From Voacanga thouarsii (lineage: Eukaryota; Streptophyta; Magnoliopsida; Gentianales; Apocynaceae): a DNA stretch of 64,000 nucleotides. Location of the stretch: the NCBI GenBank assembly GCA_026120185.1, contig JANUWF010001631.1, forward strand, positions 1,798,001-1,862,000. Direction: 5' to 3'. This document shows, in pieces, positions 11,357 to 24,325 of this stretch. The notes under the pieces are model-generated. The model was not told the origin of the DNA and searched no databases. It worked only from the letters and a program-made list of their open reading frames with translations. Numbering within the stretch: position 1 is the first letter of the stretch; every line of letters begins with the position of its first letter. The translations under genes and the position numbers were made by a program.

Positions 11357-14097
11357 ATGAGTAATAAGGGCAAGCACCTAATGGATAAGTATAGTAATGA
11401 TAGGGGAAAAAATAGGTGAGAATTCGGGCGTAAAAGATTTGGGGGGATTAGGACTATCTTTCGAGACAATATGCCAGGATGTTTTCTTTTGATAGGACCC
11501 GGCCCAGTCCACTGTCATGCACCCTATCCCACCGAGAACGTGTTTGACCCGACTGTTGGATTGTATGCCCTCTTAGACTAGTTTTCTGATGTAAAATCGA
11601 ATATTTTAATAAAAGAATTTATTTTCAGAAATTGTTTGTGAATTTATTTTTTGTTTGTGCACGATTTTCGTTTGGAACAGACCCATTGTGTTTAAATAAG
11701 TGATCCATGTGAATGGTGATCTTTCATAGTAAGGTATGGATCACGGGTTATTTAACACATAAACATTTGTTCTTAACCTATTGATGAGACTGGGAACTTC
11801 ATCATGTTTAGGTTATTATGTTATGAATTCCAAATGGGGAATGGCTTACCTTTAGCCAGTGGGCAGTCCACTCACTTCATGACATAAGCGTATTTCGAAT
11901 ACGTAGAACAGGACCTGTAGTAGTGGTTTCTCAAAGTACTATATAGTAGAAACCTAGACTACTACCACTACAGCCTCTACGACTTGAGTATGAGTTGGTA
12001 GTCTAGCGAAGCTGGAAGCATATACTTTGATTTGCTGTAGTTGAGGTTCTATCGTAGGGCCAATATACTTGCATGTTGGGTATGTGTGACTAGTTAGTTA
12101 AGACAGACTTATACAAGATAGTTTCTGCACTACATCGCCGCTTATGGTTGTCCGAATGGTCTAAATTATCCAGGGCCCTGAGAAACATGACTTGGATGTT
12201 TGCTTTAGGGTAGCTCCCTTAGAAAGCGGAAACACTCCAGGAAGTCGTGGACCATTGGACTAGAAGCCTAAGGATGGTAGATGTCATTTAGGGGGGTGTT
12301 AGTACACGTCTTCCTCTCAAAATGTACGGCGATGTGTAGAGGGGTATTTTAGTCATTTCACCTGTAGGTTGGAGACTTTGCGAATGCAGCATTGTCCTTG
12401 GGGTCAATATTTCCTTATGGTGATATTAGGAAATATTTAAAATGCAAAATACAGCTATTTATATAGCAGGGGTATTTTGGTTATTTTAGCAGCCAAGGCG
12501 ATGTGTCTTTTTGGTCATCGGGATAGCCCGTAAGTCCTAACTATTTTGGGTTGAGGAATTGGTCTCAGTTGAAGAGGATTTTGTTTTATTTTGTTTTATT
12601 TTATTTTATTCAGGAAGTCTAATTTATTATTGGACTGGAATAAAATAAATAAATAAATAAATAAAATAGGAGTTGAGAGAAATTAATTATCTAGTTTATT
12701 TGGTTAATTAATTATTCAGGGCCTAGGTCCAGTATGAATAATTAAGAAATTAACCTGGGCTTAAACTAGGGGAAATAATTAATGTTTAATTATTTATTGG
12801 GTTATTTATATAGGCCCAAGAAATAAATAATTAAAGATTAATTATTATGGTTCATTTGGGCTCATTAATTATTTATTGGGTTACTTATGTAAGCCCAGGA
12901 AATAAATAATTAATATTTATTATTTTGGGCCTTTTGGGTCCAAGAAAAATAATAAATATTTATCTGGCCCAATAGCTTGGACCTTAGGGTTTTTTTCCAG
13001 ATACGGTTAAGAGGGGTTTAAGGTTAGGCCAAACTGTTTCTCAGGATAACATCCGGGTGTTTTGAAATCCCGGGGATATGTTTATCAGAGATTGAGAGAC
13101 CTAGTTTAGGCGAATGATAAACAACTCTTTGAAAAGAAAAAACCCTAATCCTTTCCCTAGCCTCAAGCACTCACGTCTCTCTTACTCTCTCACGTCACCT
13201 CCCTCTGTGTTCTCTTCTTGTCTTCTTTGCTAACTAATAGCAACTGAACCAAGGAGTTTTGAGTCCATTCTTCTTCTCCATTGTGTTCACCAACTAGAGG
13301 TCAGGCTGAGGAATATCCTAAGAGCTAGAGAGCTAAGCGTTAATGCAAACAAGGCGAAATCGAAGGCTAGCGAGTGTTCAACCGGAAGCTCCTTCAAGTG
13401 TGCAAAGCGAAGCGATTCCAATCGTCCAATCTGTTCCTACGCAACCTAGGAGGGTTAAGGAATGCAAAGGTATGATCTTCACGCTTCTACATGGCCTTTA
13501 TGGCTCGCGTTTTATTTTTCTCCAATTTTTTTTACGTACAGAGCATGCTCCCCTGTTTTTCGTTTTCCCTCACCGACAGTACCCGTTATTATTCTGTTTG
13601 TGTGATATCTCAGCCTAGAAAAGACACTTACTCCCAAGAGAACATCATCACCACATAGTCAGTTAGAGAAGGTATGTGGCAATTCTGCTAAGGTTGATGG
13701 CAATATTGAACCATGCCATCAGGGTGATGAAAAGGAGGACATCATCCCTTACAGTGCGGTGTTGTTTAAGGATGATGAAGAGGTATTTGGCAGGGATATT
13801 CCAAGAGTATTAGAGGAAGAGATGCCAGGACTAGAGGTTGTTGAGGCTAGAGGGGATTAGGAGGTACCCGAGGTAGTGATGCCTATACTCGAGCTCGAGA
13901 AGGAACTAGAGATAAACCCAAAGATACTAGCTTGGTTGCACCCTAATGTGGATAGAGATGAGGGATTTAATCCAGCTGAATCCTATACGGTTTCTACTAA
14001 TTTAGGACCACCCATTTTAGATAACGATGATAATGAGCAAGAGGATGAGATGTGGATATATATAGTAGGATATGTACAGTTTGGCCAGTGTATATAA
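11357..14097 (+). pseudogene. G1 first open frame (gag-position), interrupted by solo LTR C1
   Basis: The frame opens at 11357 (MSNKGKHLMDKYSNDRGK), runs to 11553, is interrupted by C1 with its duplication, and resumes at 13578 in the same frame until TAA at 14095-14097, giving about 238 codons. Internal stops are TGA at about 11417, TGA at about 13615 and TAG at 13857. The C-terminal half is strikingly acidic (EVFGRDIP, LEEEMPGLEV, ILELEKELEI, DNDDNEQEDE). Its position after the primer site suggests Gag, but I see no recognisable capsid motif, so the assignment rests on position only. An extra open frame or captured sequence is equally possible. Confidence 0.5.
11554..13572 (+). mobile_element. 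Solo copia LTR C1 in G1 gag-position frame, TSD CCGAC
   Basis: It starts TGTTGGATTGTATGCCC, as do the copia B LTRs, and ends ...TTTTCCCTCA. CCGAC flanks both ends (11549-11553 and 13573-13577). Removing it plus one duplication restores an in-frame join. The U5 part (from about 13000) is diverged from the copia A/B LTRs, and AAAT/TTTTA simple repeats occur at 12580-12670. The open frame at 13343-13618 crosses the LTR boundary and is fortuitous. Confidence 0.88.
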
Positions 14098-14580
14098 CTG
14101 TGTACTCGACACACTAATTTTGTACTAGCTTTGTGTTTGATGAGAATGAATATATGTTATGATCCTGATATGTGCACTATAGCCCTTTTGTGCCTGTTCT
14201 TGAGTTATGTTATATCATGTTAGCAACAAAACTGGATGAACTATACAGATGTCTCCTAAATGAACTTTTGGACGATCATCGCGAACTACTCGAAATAACA
14301 CTAAGCCAACGGTAGAGGAACCCTATGCGGAAGGTCCCCACCTTGTAACTTTGGACAATCCTATGTTCAAAAATTTTTAAAAAATGGTTGATATCATTTA
14401 ATAGTTGGTGGAGACTATTACTAGAATCAATGAGCATGCTGGAATAAATAAGAATATGAGTAGGAGAAATTGAAGTGGACTTTGAGGTATAAGTCGAAAA
14501 AAAATTGGAGACCCCGATGGTAAAAGAAAGGAAAGAAGCAGAGGAGGAGAGGCCCGACTAGAGGAAAACCCACTTTTAGA
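14098..14580 (+). other. G1 internal region between the acidic frame and the zinc knuckle
   Basis: No long open frame. From about 14280 short in-frame pieces look like the end of a Gag (LVETITRINEHAGINKN), broken by several stops. Nothing else is recognisable. Confidence 0.4.
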
Positions 14581-15279
14581 TGCTTTAATTGTAGGAAGAT
14601 GGGGTATAAGAGATTCAATTGTCCACACCCTCAAAGGATAGGAGGATGAAGTCGATTGGGAAAGAAATAATCAAGGGCAGAGGTCAGGACTAGAAAGAGA
14701 GAACCTATGATAAGCTTCTATCTCTAAACCTGGACCTACTAAACCAAAAATTATTGTTCGAGTGATTGCATTGGAAAAGATGGATAATCATGCCACAATA
14801 GTGGAAGGTACTCTCCTTATTTTAAATCGTGATACTAAAGTATTGGTAGATCCCGGTTCTACACATTCTTTTGTTGCTAATTCATTTCTTAATGCTATAG
14901 GGGATAAAAGGGGAAGAAACTTCATTATGAAATAATTGTTAGTGCCCCATTGGAAAAGTAAATGAATAGTGAGAAAATACATAAGGAATGTAAGACTTCA
15001 GTAGAGAATGAAATTTTAGGTAGAGATTTGATATGTTTGCCCGTAGAAAAGTACGATGCTATCTTGGACATGGACTAACTATTCCAACATCAAATTCAAG
15101 TTGACTATAGACATAAAGTAGTACGATTCCGTCAGCCTAGGCAACTTATATCGAAATTGGTAGGTGAGGTTGGAAGGAAAAGTAATGCTTTCATATCAGG
15201 ACTCAAGACCTAAAAAACGATTGGGAAAGGATGTACTGGATACTTGACCTATGAAATTTATAAGTCAGGAGAGGTTAAA
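14581..15279 (+). pseudogene. G1 nucleocapsid zinc knuckle and aspartic protease remnant
   Basis: At 14581-14622 a CCHC knuckle is recognisable as CFNCRKMGYKRFNC. The expected His is Tyr (TAT for CAT), a C-to-T change that removes a metal ligand. At 14849-14872 the retropepsin motif reads DPGSTHSF, in place of the family's D-S/T-G-x-T-H-S-F, within a hydrophobic context (TKVLVDPGSTHSFVANSF). Stops and frame changes follow. The frame reaches YKSGEVK at the border of solo LTR D1. After D1 it continues in frame as [16 protein letters not shown], so D1 split the protease-RT linker. Confidence 0.8.
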
Positions 15280-15525
15280 TGTGAAACCCCAGTCAAAACC
15301 AACCTTAGAGTAAGGGGGTTGGGATGCATATCATATTTTATTACATGTTTAAATATATTTTTATATGATTTTATGTGCATTGAATTTGTGTTTTATAGTC
15401 TAGAGGGCTTGATTATGATTATTGAGTAAGAATGGCAAAATGGTAATTTTTGCTTGAGGTGGAAAAAGGGCGATAGCTTGACGATTGAATAGGAAAATAT
15501 TTTTAGGGGGAAAATAAGAATAAGA

Positions 15526-15592
15526 GTTGTTGTGATTTAGTGGTTGGAGCTTTGGAATTAATTCTTGAGGCCTTGGGTTTAAATTCCATCAT
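15526..15592 (+). other. tRNA-like (Pol III A-box/B-box-like) patch in LTR D1
   Basis: TGATTTAGTGGTTGGAGC resembles the D-arm/A-box of plant tRNAs, and GGGTTTAAATTCCATC about 45 bp downstream resembles a T-arm/B-box. The better preserved copy in D2 reads GTTGTTGTAGTTTAGTGGTT and TGTGTTCAAATTCCATC. It cannot fold as an intact tRNA as far as I can see. It may be the head of an old SINE or chance similarity. Confidence 0.4.
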
Positions 15593-17921
15593 AGGAGCTT
15601 TAGCTTAGTTAAATTTTATTTTTGCTTGGGAAGTATCATTTTCGGCCTTATGTGTTGGGAGTAGGATAGAGATGTTGCCCTAAGAGTGACATGATAGGAA
15701 TATCCAAATCCTACTCCTTTGCTCTACACAAAATTCCTAAGGGGAATTCATTTCCTCTTGATCCTTAATTTTTCCTATTTCTCAACTCATTAGTTTGATC
15801 AAATTGTTTTAGCTCTTTTCTTTCCAAAAATTCCAGCAAGGTGATGTGGCTTTGAAGGTTCAAAATGTCTTACTAAAATACATCTTATGGACCGAAGCAA
15901 TGGAAGAGGGGGAAGGATTTCAAGTGAATTAAATTCCTCTAATGAACTTTCTAAAAATTCCCTCTAGCTAGGTTCATCTTCCTTCTTGGAATGAACCGAA
16001 ATTTTCCAGCTTCTTGTGCCTTTAAGGTTTCGAAATTCTTAGCCATTATTCCCTCCCAAATGCTGCTAGAAAATGGCCTTGTGGATCAGCTTGCAACCTG
16101 AATTTTTCTGGCTATTTTCGGACTGCACAAAGGTGGTGCAAAACCAGAAAAATTCCTAGGCAAATTCGCAGATTTAGAGGTCCAAAACCAAGCTGTTTTC
16201 TTTCAGTTTTTGCTCAGCAACTTAGCCACATTTTTCCTCCATGAAGAAGGCTAGAAACCAGCCATGAAAAGCCCTAAAATTTCCCTTCAAACTCTCTGCA
16301 AGCTGGCTGAAAAATGGCAGCTGAAAACTGCCCAGAAATTCCAGCCTCGCAAAAATTCTGTGCAGGAAAACTTTCCAGCTTTGTTTCCTAATTCATCCAT
16401 AGTTAAAACCTCATCCTTCTTCTGCACAAACCACCCTTAAACCTCCAATAACTGAACTCCATTGCCCTCCCAAAGCTTCTGCATGAAAATCCAGTCATGG
16501 CTGCCTAAAAGATTTCCAAAAAAATTCTGCAATCATACCTTGATTTGGATACCAAAATTCCAGCCACCATGATTTAACAACTTTCCATAAAATATACCTC
16601 AAACAACTAGACCTTCCCTTTACTATTAAACTCCTTATTTTCAGCCACCCTTAGCCTTCCTCAAGCAGCATTCATCTAGCCAAAACACTGCCCAACAATT
16701 CGGCCATGGCAGACTTCCAAAAGCTCTCTAATAATCAAAGATATTCTTGAATATTTAGTTTCCAAATTTGCTTCCTAAAAATATTCTTCAAGGATTTCAA
16801 CAACTAGACTTTCCTTTTCCCTTCCAAACCAGAGAATCATCTTCCTAAACCCTACAACCAATTTGGCAAGCCTTAATCCTCCAGAATTTCGGCAGCTAAT
16901 CAAAACCTCTCAATTCCCTTCAACCTTCAAGAACACATAGCACATCAAGAACACCTACTCATTCCTTTCACCTAATACCTCTCCAAATCACTTCAAACCA
17001 TTGCTAAAAAACACCAAAATTCATCTACTCACTACCGTGAGTCCATCCACACCATTCTTAACATCAAACTCCAAAATCCAACTTACTAGTTTGGATCAAA
17101 AACCAGAAATTTTGTGAAGACTCAAGAACACCTTCAAGGTTGGTTTGTTCTAACAACTTGATCTCTAATGAATATATATATATGAATAAACATGCTAATG
17201 GACTCTCTCTATCTCTCTCTCTCTCTCTCTTGGCCGAATGACTTCTTCACCAATGGCCATGCTTTCTTCATCTTTCTTGGACGAATTTAGACCTGTAGGA
17301 GTTGAGATCCATTCGAAACTCCTTCAAGGAATTCATCAATCAAATAAGCCATTTTAACCCTTCTTTTAAATTCTAGATTCATGTCTCTAGGATGATGTTG
17401 ATAGAAGGTGGATTGTGGATAAGGTTTGAGTATATATTGTTGAGGTTGAAGCATGAATGTATATATGAATATGAAGGAGATGGGATTTATGCATGAGTTG
17501 ATTATCTTGGTTGAATGTATGGTGTTCTAAGGTTTGATGCATGTCTCCATGATCAAGTACACTAGAGATTATGTCTCATTTGGTGAATAGGATTTATATT
17601 CTTGTGTGATTATTAAAGCCATGGTTATATTTATGCTAGCAAAGGTTAGATCATGTCTTGATATCGTTAGATCTATGCTTATATGCATGATTTGGATAAT
17701 TTGATGAATTGAAGGGTTGTAAATGTTCATGATTGTAGTTAGCAATAGAACTATGATCATGATCTAGTTGTCCCTAAGCTAATTTTATTTTTTCAATAAA
17801 ATATTTAATATTATGATTTTTGGCTAGTAATTTCGAAAACCCTAGGATGGATAGATTTGGAATATTATATATATAATAAGGATATTTTAGTCAAATAAAT
17901 AATAGCTTTTGCTAGGAAAAT

Positions 17922-17922
17922 A

Positions 17923-17947
<25 letters not shown>
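17922..17947 (+). repeat. (TA)n microsatellite in LTR D1
   Basis: An uninterrupted TA run of about 13 units, absent from the corresponding part of D2, so it expanded after the copies diverged. Confidence 0.9.
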
Positions 17948-17954
<7 letters not shown>

Positions 17955-19782
17955 TTATTTAAAATAATGAAATCAATTAAAGCCTTTTTGGGAATAATTA
18001 TAGTTAGTAATATATTTATTACTAAAAATTTAATTATTATTTTTTAATCAAAACCCAATAAAGAATCGTTTATTATTTTTCAAGCAAGATTCATTAAATT
18101 TATTTTCAACTAATTTTAGTTATCAATTAATTTCTAACAACTAAATTATTAATAAATCATTATTTTACCTAATACCACCTAGGACTTTTCATCAAATAAA
18201 CTCTAAATTATTTTAGCAAGATTTAAACCTTCAATTTAATAGTACCTATTTCCCAAAACTCAGATTATTTTAAATATCAAAATTAGCCTTGGCTTATAAA
18301 CCTTTTTATTTATTATTTGGCCTTAAAGCTTGGGACACTAGGATCATGGTTGTAGTAGTGAGTTGAGTTAGTTTATTTGCGAAAGTGGATTTTGGTTTGA
18401 GTTTGATTGTGGTTTGTATTTACCCCATGCAGGGTTAGGTCAGCTGTTGGAGACCTTTGTTGTGAGCAAGGATCAGGTAAGCTCCTGCATAGAACCTGTT
18501 TGATGAAAAATGATTTTTTTTTATGGCAAGACAAATGTAGAGTGCATGGTCACTCATTTCTGTAAAGGCAATTGAGGATTATTTCCATTCTCATTTTAGA
18601 CAAATAAATTATTTACAAATCAAGGGGTAATTTTACTCAAAACCTAAAACTCTTTTTAAAACCAGTTTTGCCCCAAACTTTGGAAAACCTTAATTGCCAT
18701 TTTCAAGTGGAAATATGTTTTGTTCATGTTTCCAAAGTGGGATACGTTACGTTGAGTGCTCAATAAGGGTAGGCTAGTAGTACTAGTTTTGAAGAGCAAG
18801 AGTGAGTCTTCTGGCAGGAGGCCACCTCCAGAAGATAAGCTCAACTTAGAGAAATGTCAGTACTACTTAGTCATGCCGGTCTGAGCTAGCAGTTTTTATT
18901 TCAGTTAAGTGACTGTGTTATGCTGGAATGGACACCCGGTTGTTGTTTGGGTATAGAGAAGGAGGAGTATCTTGCCCGGTAAGCCGATCACCTACCTTTT
19001 GTCAGTCTGCACAAAGTGTGGCATTTTGACCGGCAGTATGCATAAAGTGTGGCCTATTGACCATGTGGACATGGGGCCCAACATGTGGTAACCCATGACC
19101 ACCCTTTTTGAGTGGTTAATTTTATTGCACCTGTATTGTTTGAAAGCAAAAACGCCACTCTTGTTTTTGAACATCATTCATTGCTTGCCAATATTTCTTT
19201 TGTCAGTCTGCACAAAGTGTGGTATTCTAACCGTTGTATGGTTATGGGGCCCAACGTGTGGTAACCCATGACCACTTTTTGAGTGGTTGATTTTATTGTG
19301 TACTTGTATGGTTTCAAAAAGAGGAAAACACCACTCTTGCTTTTGACTAATGTTTATTGCTTGCCAATATTTCTCTTATAAAGATTTCATACTTTGCATC
19401 ACGAACTGTTTTCACTGAACACCCAAACGCACACACGGACTTACTGAGATTTTTGTCTCATCACTTTTTTACCATGATTTCAGGTCGATCCTGCTGTGGG
19501 GATGAGTAGCTAGTGTTATTTGCCTTGGAAGAGAATGTTGTTTTTTATTTTTATGTATTGCTTTAGGGAGTTGAGAGTGAATGGTTTTATTTATGGATTT
19601 GTTTTTCTTTTGGGAATTCTTGGATTTAATCTTAGATTTATTCTGGGGTTGTAATAAATTTTAAGTTAAATTATTATTTTTATTCTGCTATTTTATTTGT
19701 GTGACCTAGTTATAAAGACCCCTTGTCCTTTAGACGGGGTGATATCCCCGGCCCTAGCGGGCCTAGGTAGCGGGGTGTTACA

Positions 19783-21437
19783 TTAAGAAACTAGAAGATG
19801 CCCCTGTGGTGAACGAGTATTTAGATGTTTTTCTACCAAAATTGAAAGAGTTACCACCGGAGAGACAAGTAGAAGTTTCCATTGATTTGGTGCTATTGGC
19901 TAAATCAATTTCAAGAACTCCTTATAAAATGGCACCTATATAATTACAGGAGCTTAAAAAACAAGTACAGGAATAAATGAAGCACTAATTTATTCGGCTT
20001 AGTACTTTACCTTGGGAAGTACCTGTGTTGTTTATTAAAAAGAGAAATGAGTTACTACAGATGCGTATAGATTAGCAAGGGTTGAATGCAGTAACGGTAA
20101 AGAATAACTACTCATTGCCCATGGTTGATGAATTGTTTAATTAGATACAAGTAGCAGAATGATTCTCAAAGTTAGACTTGAGATAGGGATATTACTAAGT
20201 TCGGATTCAGGAAGAAAATATATTGAAAACTACATTTAACACACGATATGGACATTTTGAGTTTGTAGATATATCCTTTAGTGTTACTAAAACCCCTATT
20301 GTTTTCATGGACAATGCATTAGATGTTTCGGCCTTACCTAGACAGTTTTGTGGTTATATTCCCAAATGATATCTTGATGTATTCTAAGGATTTTCAAGAG
20401 CATGAGCAACACACTCGGAAAGTATTGGGAAGTTAAGAAAGGCCAAATTATATGCTGAATCCAGTAAGTGTGAGTTTTGGCTACAAGAAGTAACATTCTT
20501 GGGACATGTAATGTCCAAAGACGAGATTGTAATAGATCCTGCGAAAGTTGAAGCGGTGATAAATTGGAAATGTCCCGAGACTCCAACTAAAATATAAAAA
20601 TTTTTGGGATTAGCAGGATATTATCGAAGGTTTATTAAGAGATTTTTTAGATAGCTTCACCTTTGACTCGACCCACCCAAAAGAAAGATCCTTATGTTTG
20701 GACCGAGAAATGTGAGAGAAATTTCTAGGAGCTGAAGAAAATGTTAAGTTTTGCTCCTGTTTTGGCATGATTGATGATGGACAGGCCATATAAGTGAACA
20801 TAGATGTATCAAAGGAAAGATTAGGAGGAGTATTGATGCAAGAGAAAAAGGTGATAGTTTATATCTTTAGAAAATTGAAACCCCATGAGGAGAATTACCC
20901 TACACATGATCTGGAGTTGGCGGCTATTATGTTTGCTCTTAAAAAGTGGAAACATTATTTGTATGGAGCTGAGTTTGAAGTCTTCACCAACCACAAAAGC
21001 TTAAAGTAAGTTTTACCAGAAGGATTTCAACATGAGACAATATCGGTGGATGGAATATTTGGAAGAATTCTGGTGTCCAATTAAATATCATCCTGGAAAA
21101 GCAAACACAGTAGCAGATACCCTTAGTAGAAAAGAAAATTTATCAGCTCTTCGGATATTATGAATTCCAGAATTGAAAGCCTTTGCAGTAGATAGAGAAA
21201 TAAGGATGCCTAATATCTTCATTCAACCTGCTTTCTTACAACAGTTGAAGGGAAAGCAAGATAAAGATGAAGAGTTGCAAAATTTGGTGCAAAAGGAGGT
21301 GAATAAGGGAGAAAATGGGTTCTGAAAGGAGAATAATGGAATTATTTATTACCAAGGTCAGTATTGTATTTTGAAATAATCTGTGATGAAGCGAGGCATT
21401 TTAATAGAAGCACATCGAAGTAAGTATACCATCCATT
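19783..21437 (+). pseudogene. G1 reverse transcriptase and RNase H pseudogene
   Basis: The RT would copy the element RNA and RNase H degrade it. Recognisable blocks in order are [18 protein letters not shown], the [15 protein letters not shown] block, WEVPVLFIKK, the SKLDLR-GYY fingers/palm motif, TTFNTRYGHFEF, the catalytic block at 20356-20376, LYAESSKCEFW, VTFLGHVMS, KFLGLAGYYRRFIK, and the RNase H region at 20794-21009 ([41 protein letters not shown]). The FxDDIL core reads FPNDIL: AAT at 20365-20367 replaces the first metal-binding Asp. In RNase H the DHKSLK Asp is Asn. Both are G-to-A changes. About ten stops break the frame. The order RNase H before integrase is the Ty3/gypsy order. 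Confidence 0.9.
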
Positions 21438-23109
21438 TGTTGGATTTCTAAATTAATTAATCAGATTAAACGCAGTGGAAAATAGCAAGAAATCCAAGCC
21501 ATGGATCATAGGTTTGCAGTAGAAAAGGGAAAAAGAGAAGATCACGCTTATTACCTCTTAAAGCCGGAATTTTTGAATTTTTCTTGTTCCAAGAACGCAG
21601 GCGCGATCCAGATCACAAAACCGGTTCACAGCAGCACAACTGAAGTCCAAGAAAGAACTCCCTCTAATGATAATCCACACAAGGTCGAACGCTCACAATC
21701 TCACAATTCTATGCTAGTAGAATTTAAGAGGCTAGGGTTTGATTAATAAGAGAGAGACGGCTAGGGTTTGATCAAGAGAGAGGCAGAGAAATGGTTTCTC
21801 TGTTGTTGCATGAATAGGCTGTATCTCTTACCCTAAGGAAATTGTTTCCTTATATTTATAGATTTATAGTTACCGTAAATTGCAACTTAGTCCTTCAACG
21901 TCCAATTGTCAACAAATTGGTCCTTGAAGTTTACTTAATTACAATTAGGTCCCATGAATTATAACAAACTTATAATTCACCTATAAATATATTCCCTTCT
22001 CTTAATTAACCCCACAATATTATCAAATAATATATTTGAGCATTCAAACATTTATTGTGTGTGACCCATTAGGTTTCCTGGTCTTATTGGTAGCATAATA
22101 TGAATTAATTCTAACAATATTAGAACTAATAATCCTTAATAAAATAAAGGATTAAATTTATTAATTCTCTAATTAATAAATCCATATTTAGCATATCAAG
22201 AGCGACATCTAGCAATGACTCTTGACTACCCAAAAGTCCAGAAAGTCAAGTGGCTTGACATGAACCTTTTAATAGCAAATTATCAGTGCAATAAACTCCT
22301 TTCACCATACAATATCTCATTCGATCTAGAGCATAGAATTAGTGCCAACTTCCTCCAGAATATTATTAATTTTGGCCTGAATATTTTAGAACTTGTTCAA
22401 GAAATCCATTACTCGATATGTGTATCAATTGGAACCATTTCCATCACATAGTCACCTTGGCCAAGGACTTCATGAGTAATGATTTCTACAAGTGGCCTTG
22501 AGATATACTCTCCTACTATTAGGAGTGGTGAATCCTTTATTGACTTTCTCAACTACTTTCGTTTACTTTACATTGTACCCAATATCCATCTCATAGATAG
22601 TCCTAGATAAGACTCCAAATATTAGAATCAAAGTACAACGCTCATTAAACAAAGTACCTTGGAGATCTCAAGTCTAAGGATACTTGCACACTTGCTATAA
22701 TGAGATTCTATCACTGGCACTCGTAGCTAGGTCATTCAATGAACTTGTTCTAAAACAAGCATCCACACGTTAATCCTGAATATTCCAGTACTCACGGATA
22801 TGAGAACTACCGCTTGATCCAATCAAGAGATATAACATGTACCAGTCTTGGCGTATTAATAATGTCTCATCTTATTAATATTATGACTGGGGATTATTTA
22901 AGTACAAACACTGCATAGTGTAGTAGGAATCTCACATCATGATCTCTATCATGATTTTCTTAACACTGTGTTGTACTAGGAACTTTATCTAACGGTTTGT
23001 ACACATATTTAGATATAACAATCAAAATGAAAGATAAAGAATGCCTCTTATTAATTTAATATGCAATATACATGGTACAAGTGATTGCCTCTAGAGCACA
23101 ACACTAACA
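21438..23109 (-). mobile_element. Solo LTR E1 (family L), TSD CCATT
   Basis: On the plus strand it runs TGTTGGATTTC...GCACAACACTAACA, flanked by CCATT at 21433-21437 and 23110-23114. The reverse complement starts TGTTAGTGTTGTGC and is the likely sense strand, with an AATAAGAGGC-type poly(A) region, as in F1. It interrupts the integrase zinc-finger codons (YTIH|PGAVKMYYDLK), which rejoin in frame when it is removed. The open frame at 21501-21746 lies wholly in the LTR and is not a gene. Confidence 0.9.
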
Positions 23110-24325
23110 CCATTCAGGAGCAGTAAAGATGTATTATGACTTGAAATGGCATTATTAGCAAATTGGTATGAAGAAGGATATTTCAGACTTTGTAGCTCGA
23201 TGTTAAATTTGTCAGTAAGTGAAAGCCAACCAGTAATGGCCTGGAAGGCTATTACAACCATTACCTACTCCATCATGAAAATGATATGAAATTATTATGG
23301 ATTTCATTACGGGATTACCCATGGCAGTAAGACAGTGAGATACTATATAGGTGATAGTGGATCGACTAACTATGTTAGCTCATTTCATTCCCATTAACTA
23401 ACGGAATTCCCTAAAGAAATTAAGTGAAATCTATGTGGAGGAAGTAATCAGACTACATGAGTATCCTCTAGGATTGTGTCAGAATGAGATCCTAGACTTA
23501 TCTCGGAGCTGAATTAAACTGCAACGAGATATGGGACAATATTAAAGTTCAGTACAACAGTGCACCCATAAGCGGATGGACAAACTGAATGAGTGAATAG
23601 AATTTTTCATGTTGAGGGTTTGTGCTTTGGATTTTGGAACTAAGTGGATTGATAATTTAGCGTATGCAGAATTTTCATACACTAATAGTTATCAATCAAC
23701 AATTGAAATGGCCCCATTTGAAGCTCTATATGAAAGGAAATATAGGCTAGGACGAAAGCCGGGTGAATAAGATGCCTTCAATCCTGAAAAGTTCGACAGG
23801 CGGTGGAGATAATTAAAATGAAGTTGGAGGCAATTCAAAGTCGATAGAATAGTTATGCAAATCAACATAAGAGAGATTTGGAATTTGCAGAAGGAGATCG
23901 TGTATTCTTGAAGTTGACTCCACAACGACAATTGGGAATTAAAGAACCAAGAAAGAAGTTAGCACCTAGGTATATTAGACCATTCCCTATTGTCGAGAGG
24001 ATTGGGAAGGTGACTTATCAATTAGAGTTACCAATAGAACTTTAAAGTATTCCCGATGTATTCCATGTTGCCCAACTTCAGAAAATACGTAGCTGAGCTT
24101 ACTCACATTTTAAATGAAGAGCCTATTGAGATGACTCCAAGCTGAAAGTATAAGGAAAAACCTGTTAAGATCATTGAGTATACTGAAAAGGGTGTGCAGA
24201 ATAAAGAAAATTTCACTTCTAAAAGTACTGTGGAATCATCATCCAGCGCAATATGCAACTTGCAAAACGGAAGCGAAGATGTTGAAAAGTATCTAGAATT
24301 ATTCCAAGTATAAGCTAATTTTAAG
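23110..24325 (+). pseudogene. G1 integrase with chromodomain-like C-terminus, pseudogene
   Basis: Integrase inserts the cDNA; chromodomains guide chromoviruses to heterochromatin. Seen: HPGAVKMYYDLK, a degenerate zinc-binding region ending ARC*ICQ, the catalytic core start IMDFITGLPMAV, VDRLTMLAHFIPI, KLQRDMGQY, a damaged HPQTDGQ-like block (HKRMDKLNE), NSYQSTIEMAPFEALYE, then in a shifted frame GDRVFLKLTPQRQLG, the RPFPIVERIGKVTYQLELP tail and VFHVAQLQK. The last part (LNEEPIEMTPS, KPVKIIEYTEK, KYLELF) fits the chromodomain-type tail of Tekay/Del-like elements. Several stops and at least two frameshifts. The upstream zinc-finger codons lie before E1. Confidence 0.85.

Larger units (their letters stand above)
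15280..19782 (+). mobile_element. 4.5-kb solo LTR D1 of a long-LTR gypsy family
   Basis: It starts TGTGAAACCCC and ends GGGGTGTTACA, a TG...CA structure with complementary termini typical of large plant chromovirus LTRs. It is flanked by TTAAA (15275-15279) and TTAAG (19783-19787), a near-perfect 5-bp duplication. A second copy, D2 (29352-33663), has the same ends and the same order of internal blocks, so the unit is a single LTR and not a whole element. It holds CT and TA microsatellites (about 17205-17231, 17922-17947) and a tRNA-like patch (15526-15592). There are no protein-coding genes in these 4.5 kb; the small frames are not conserved in D2. Confidence 0.85.

Noticed and set aside
13343..13618. 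Open frame of 91 codons (MQTRRNRRLASV...) with a possible splice to the acidic frame at about 13620
   Set aside because: A GTATG donor and CCTAG acceptor would join it in frame, but the frame lies across the end of solo LTR C1, whose border is fixed by the CCGAC duplication, and the acidic frame is already continuous with 11357-11553.
15526..15592. Functional tRNA gene
   Set aside because: Only the A- and B-box-like words resemble a tRNA; the acceptor and anticodon stems do not pair by eye.
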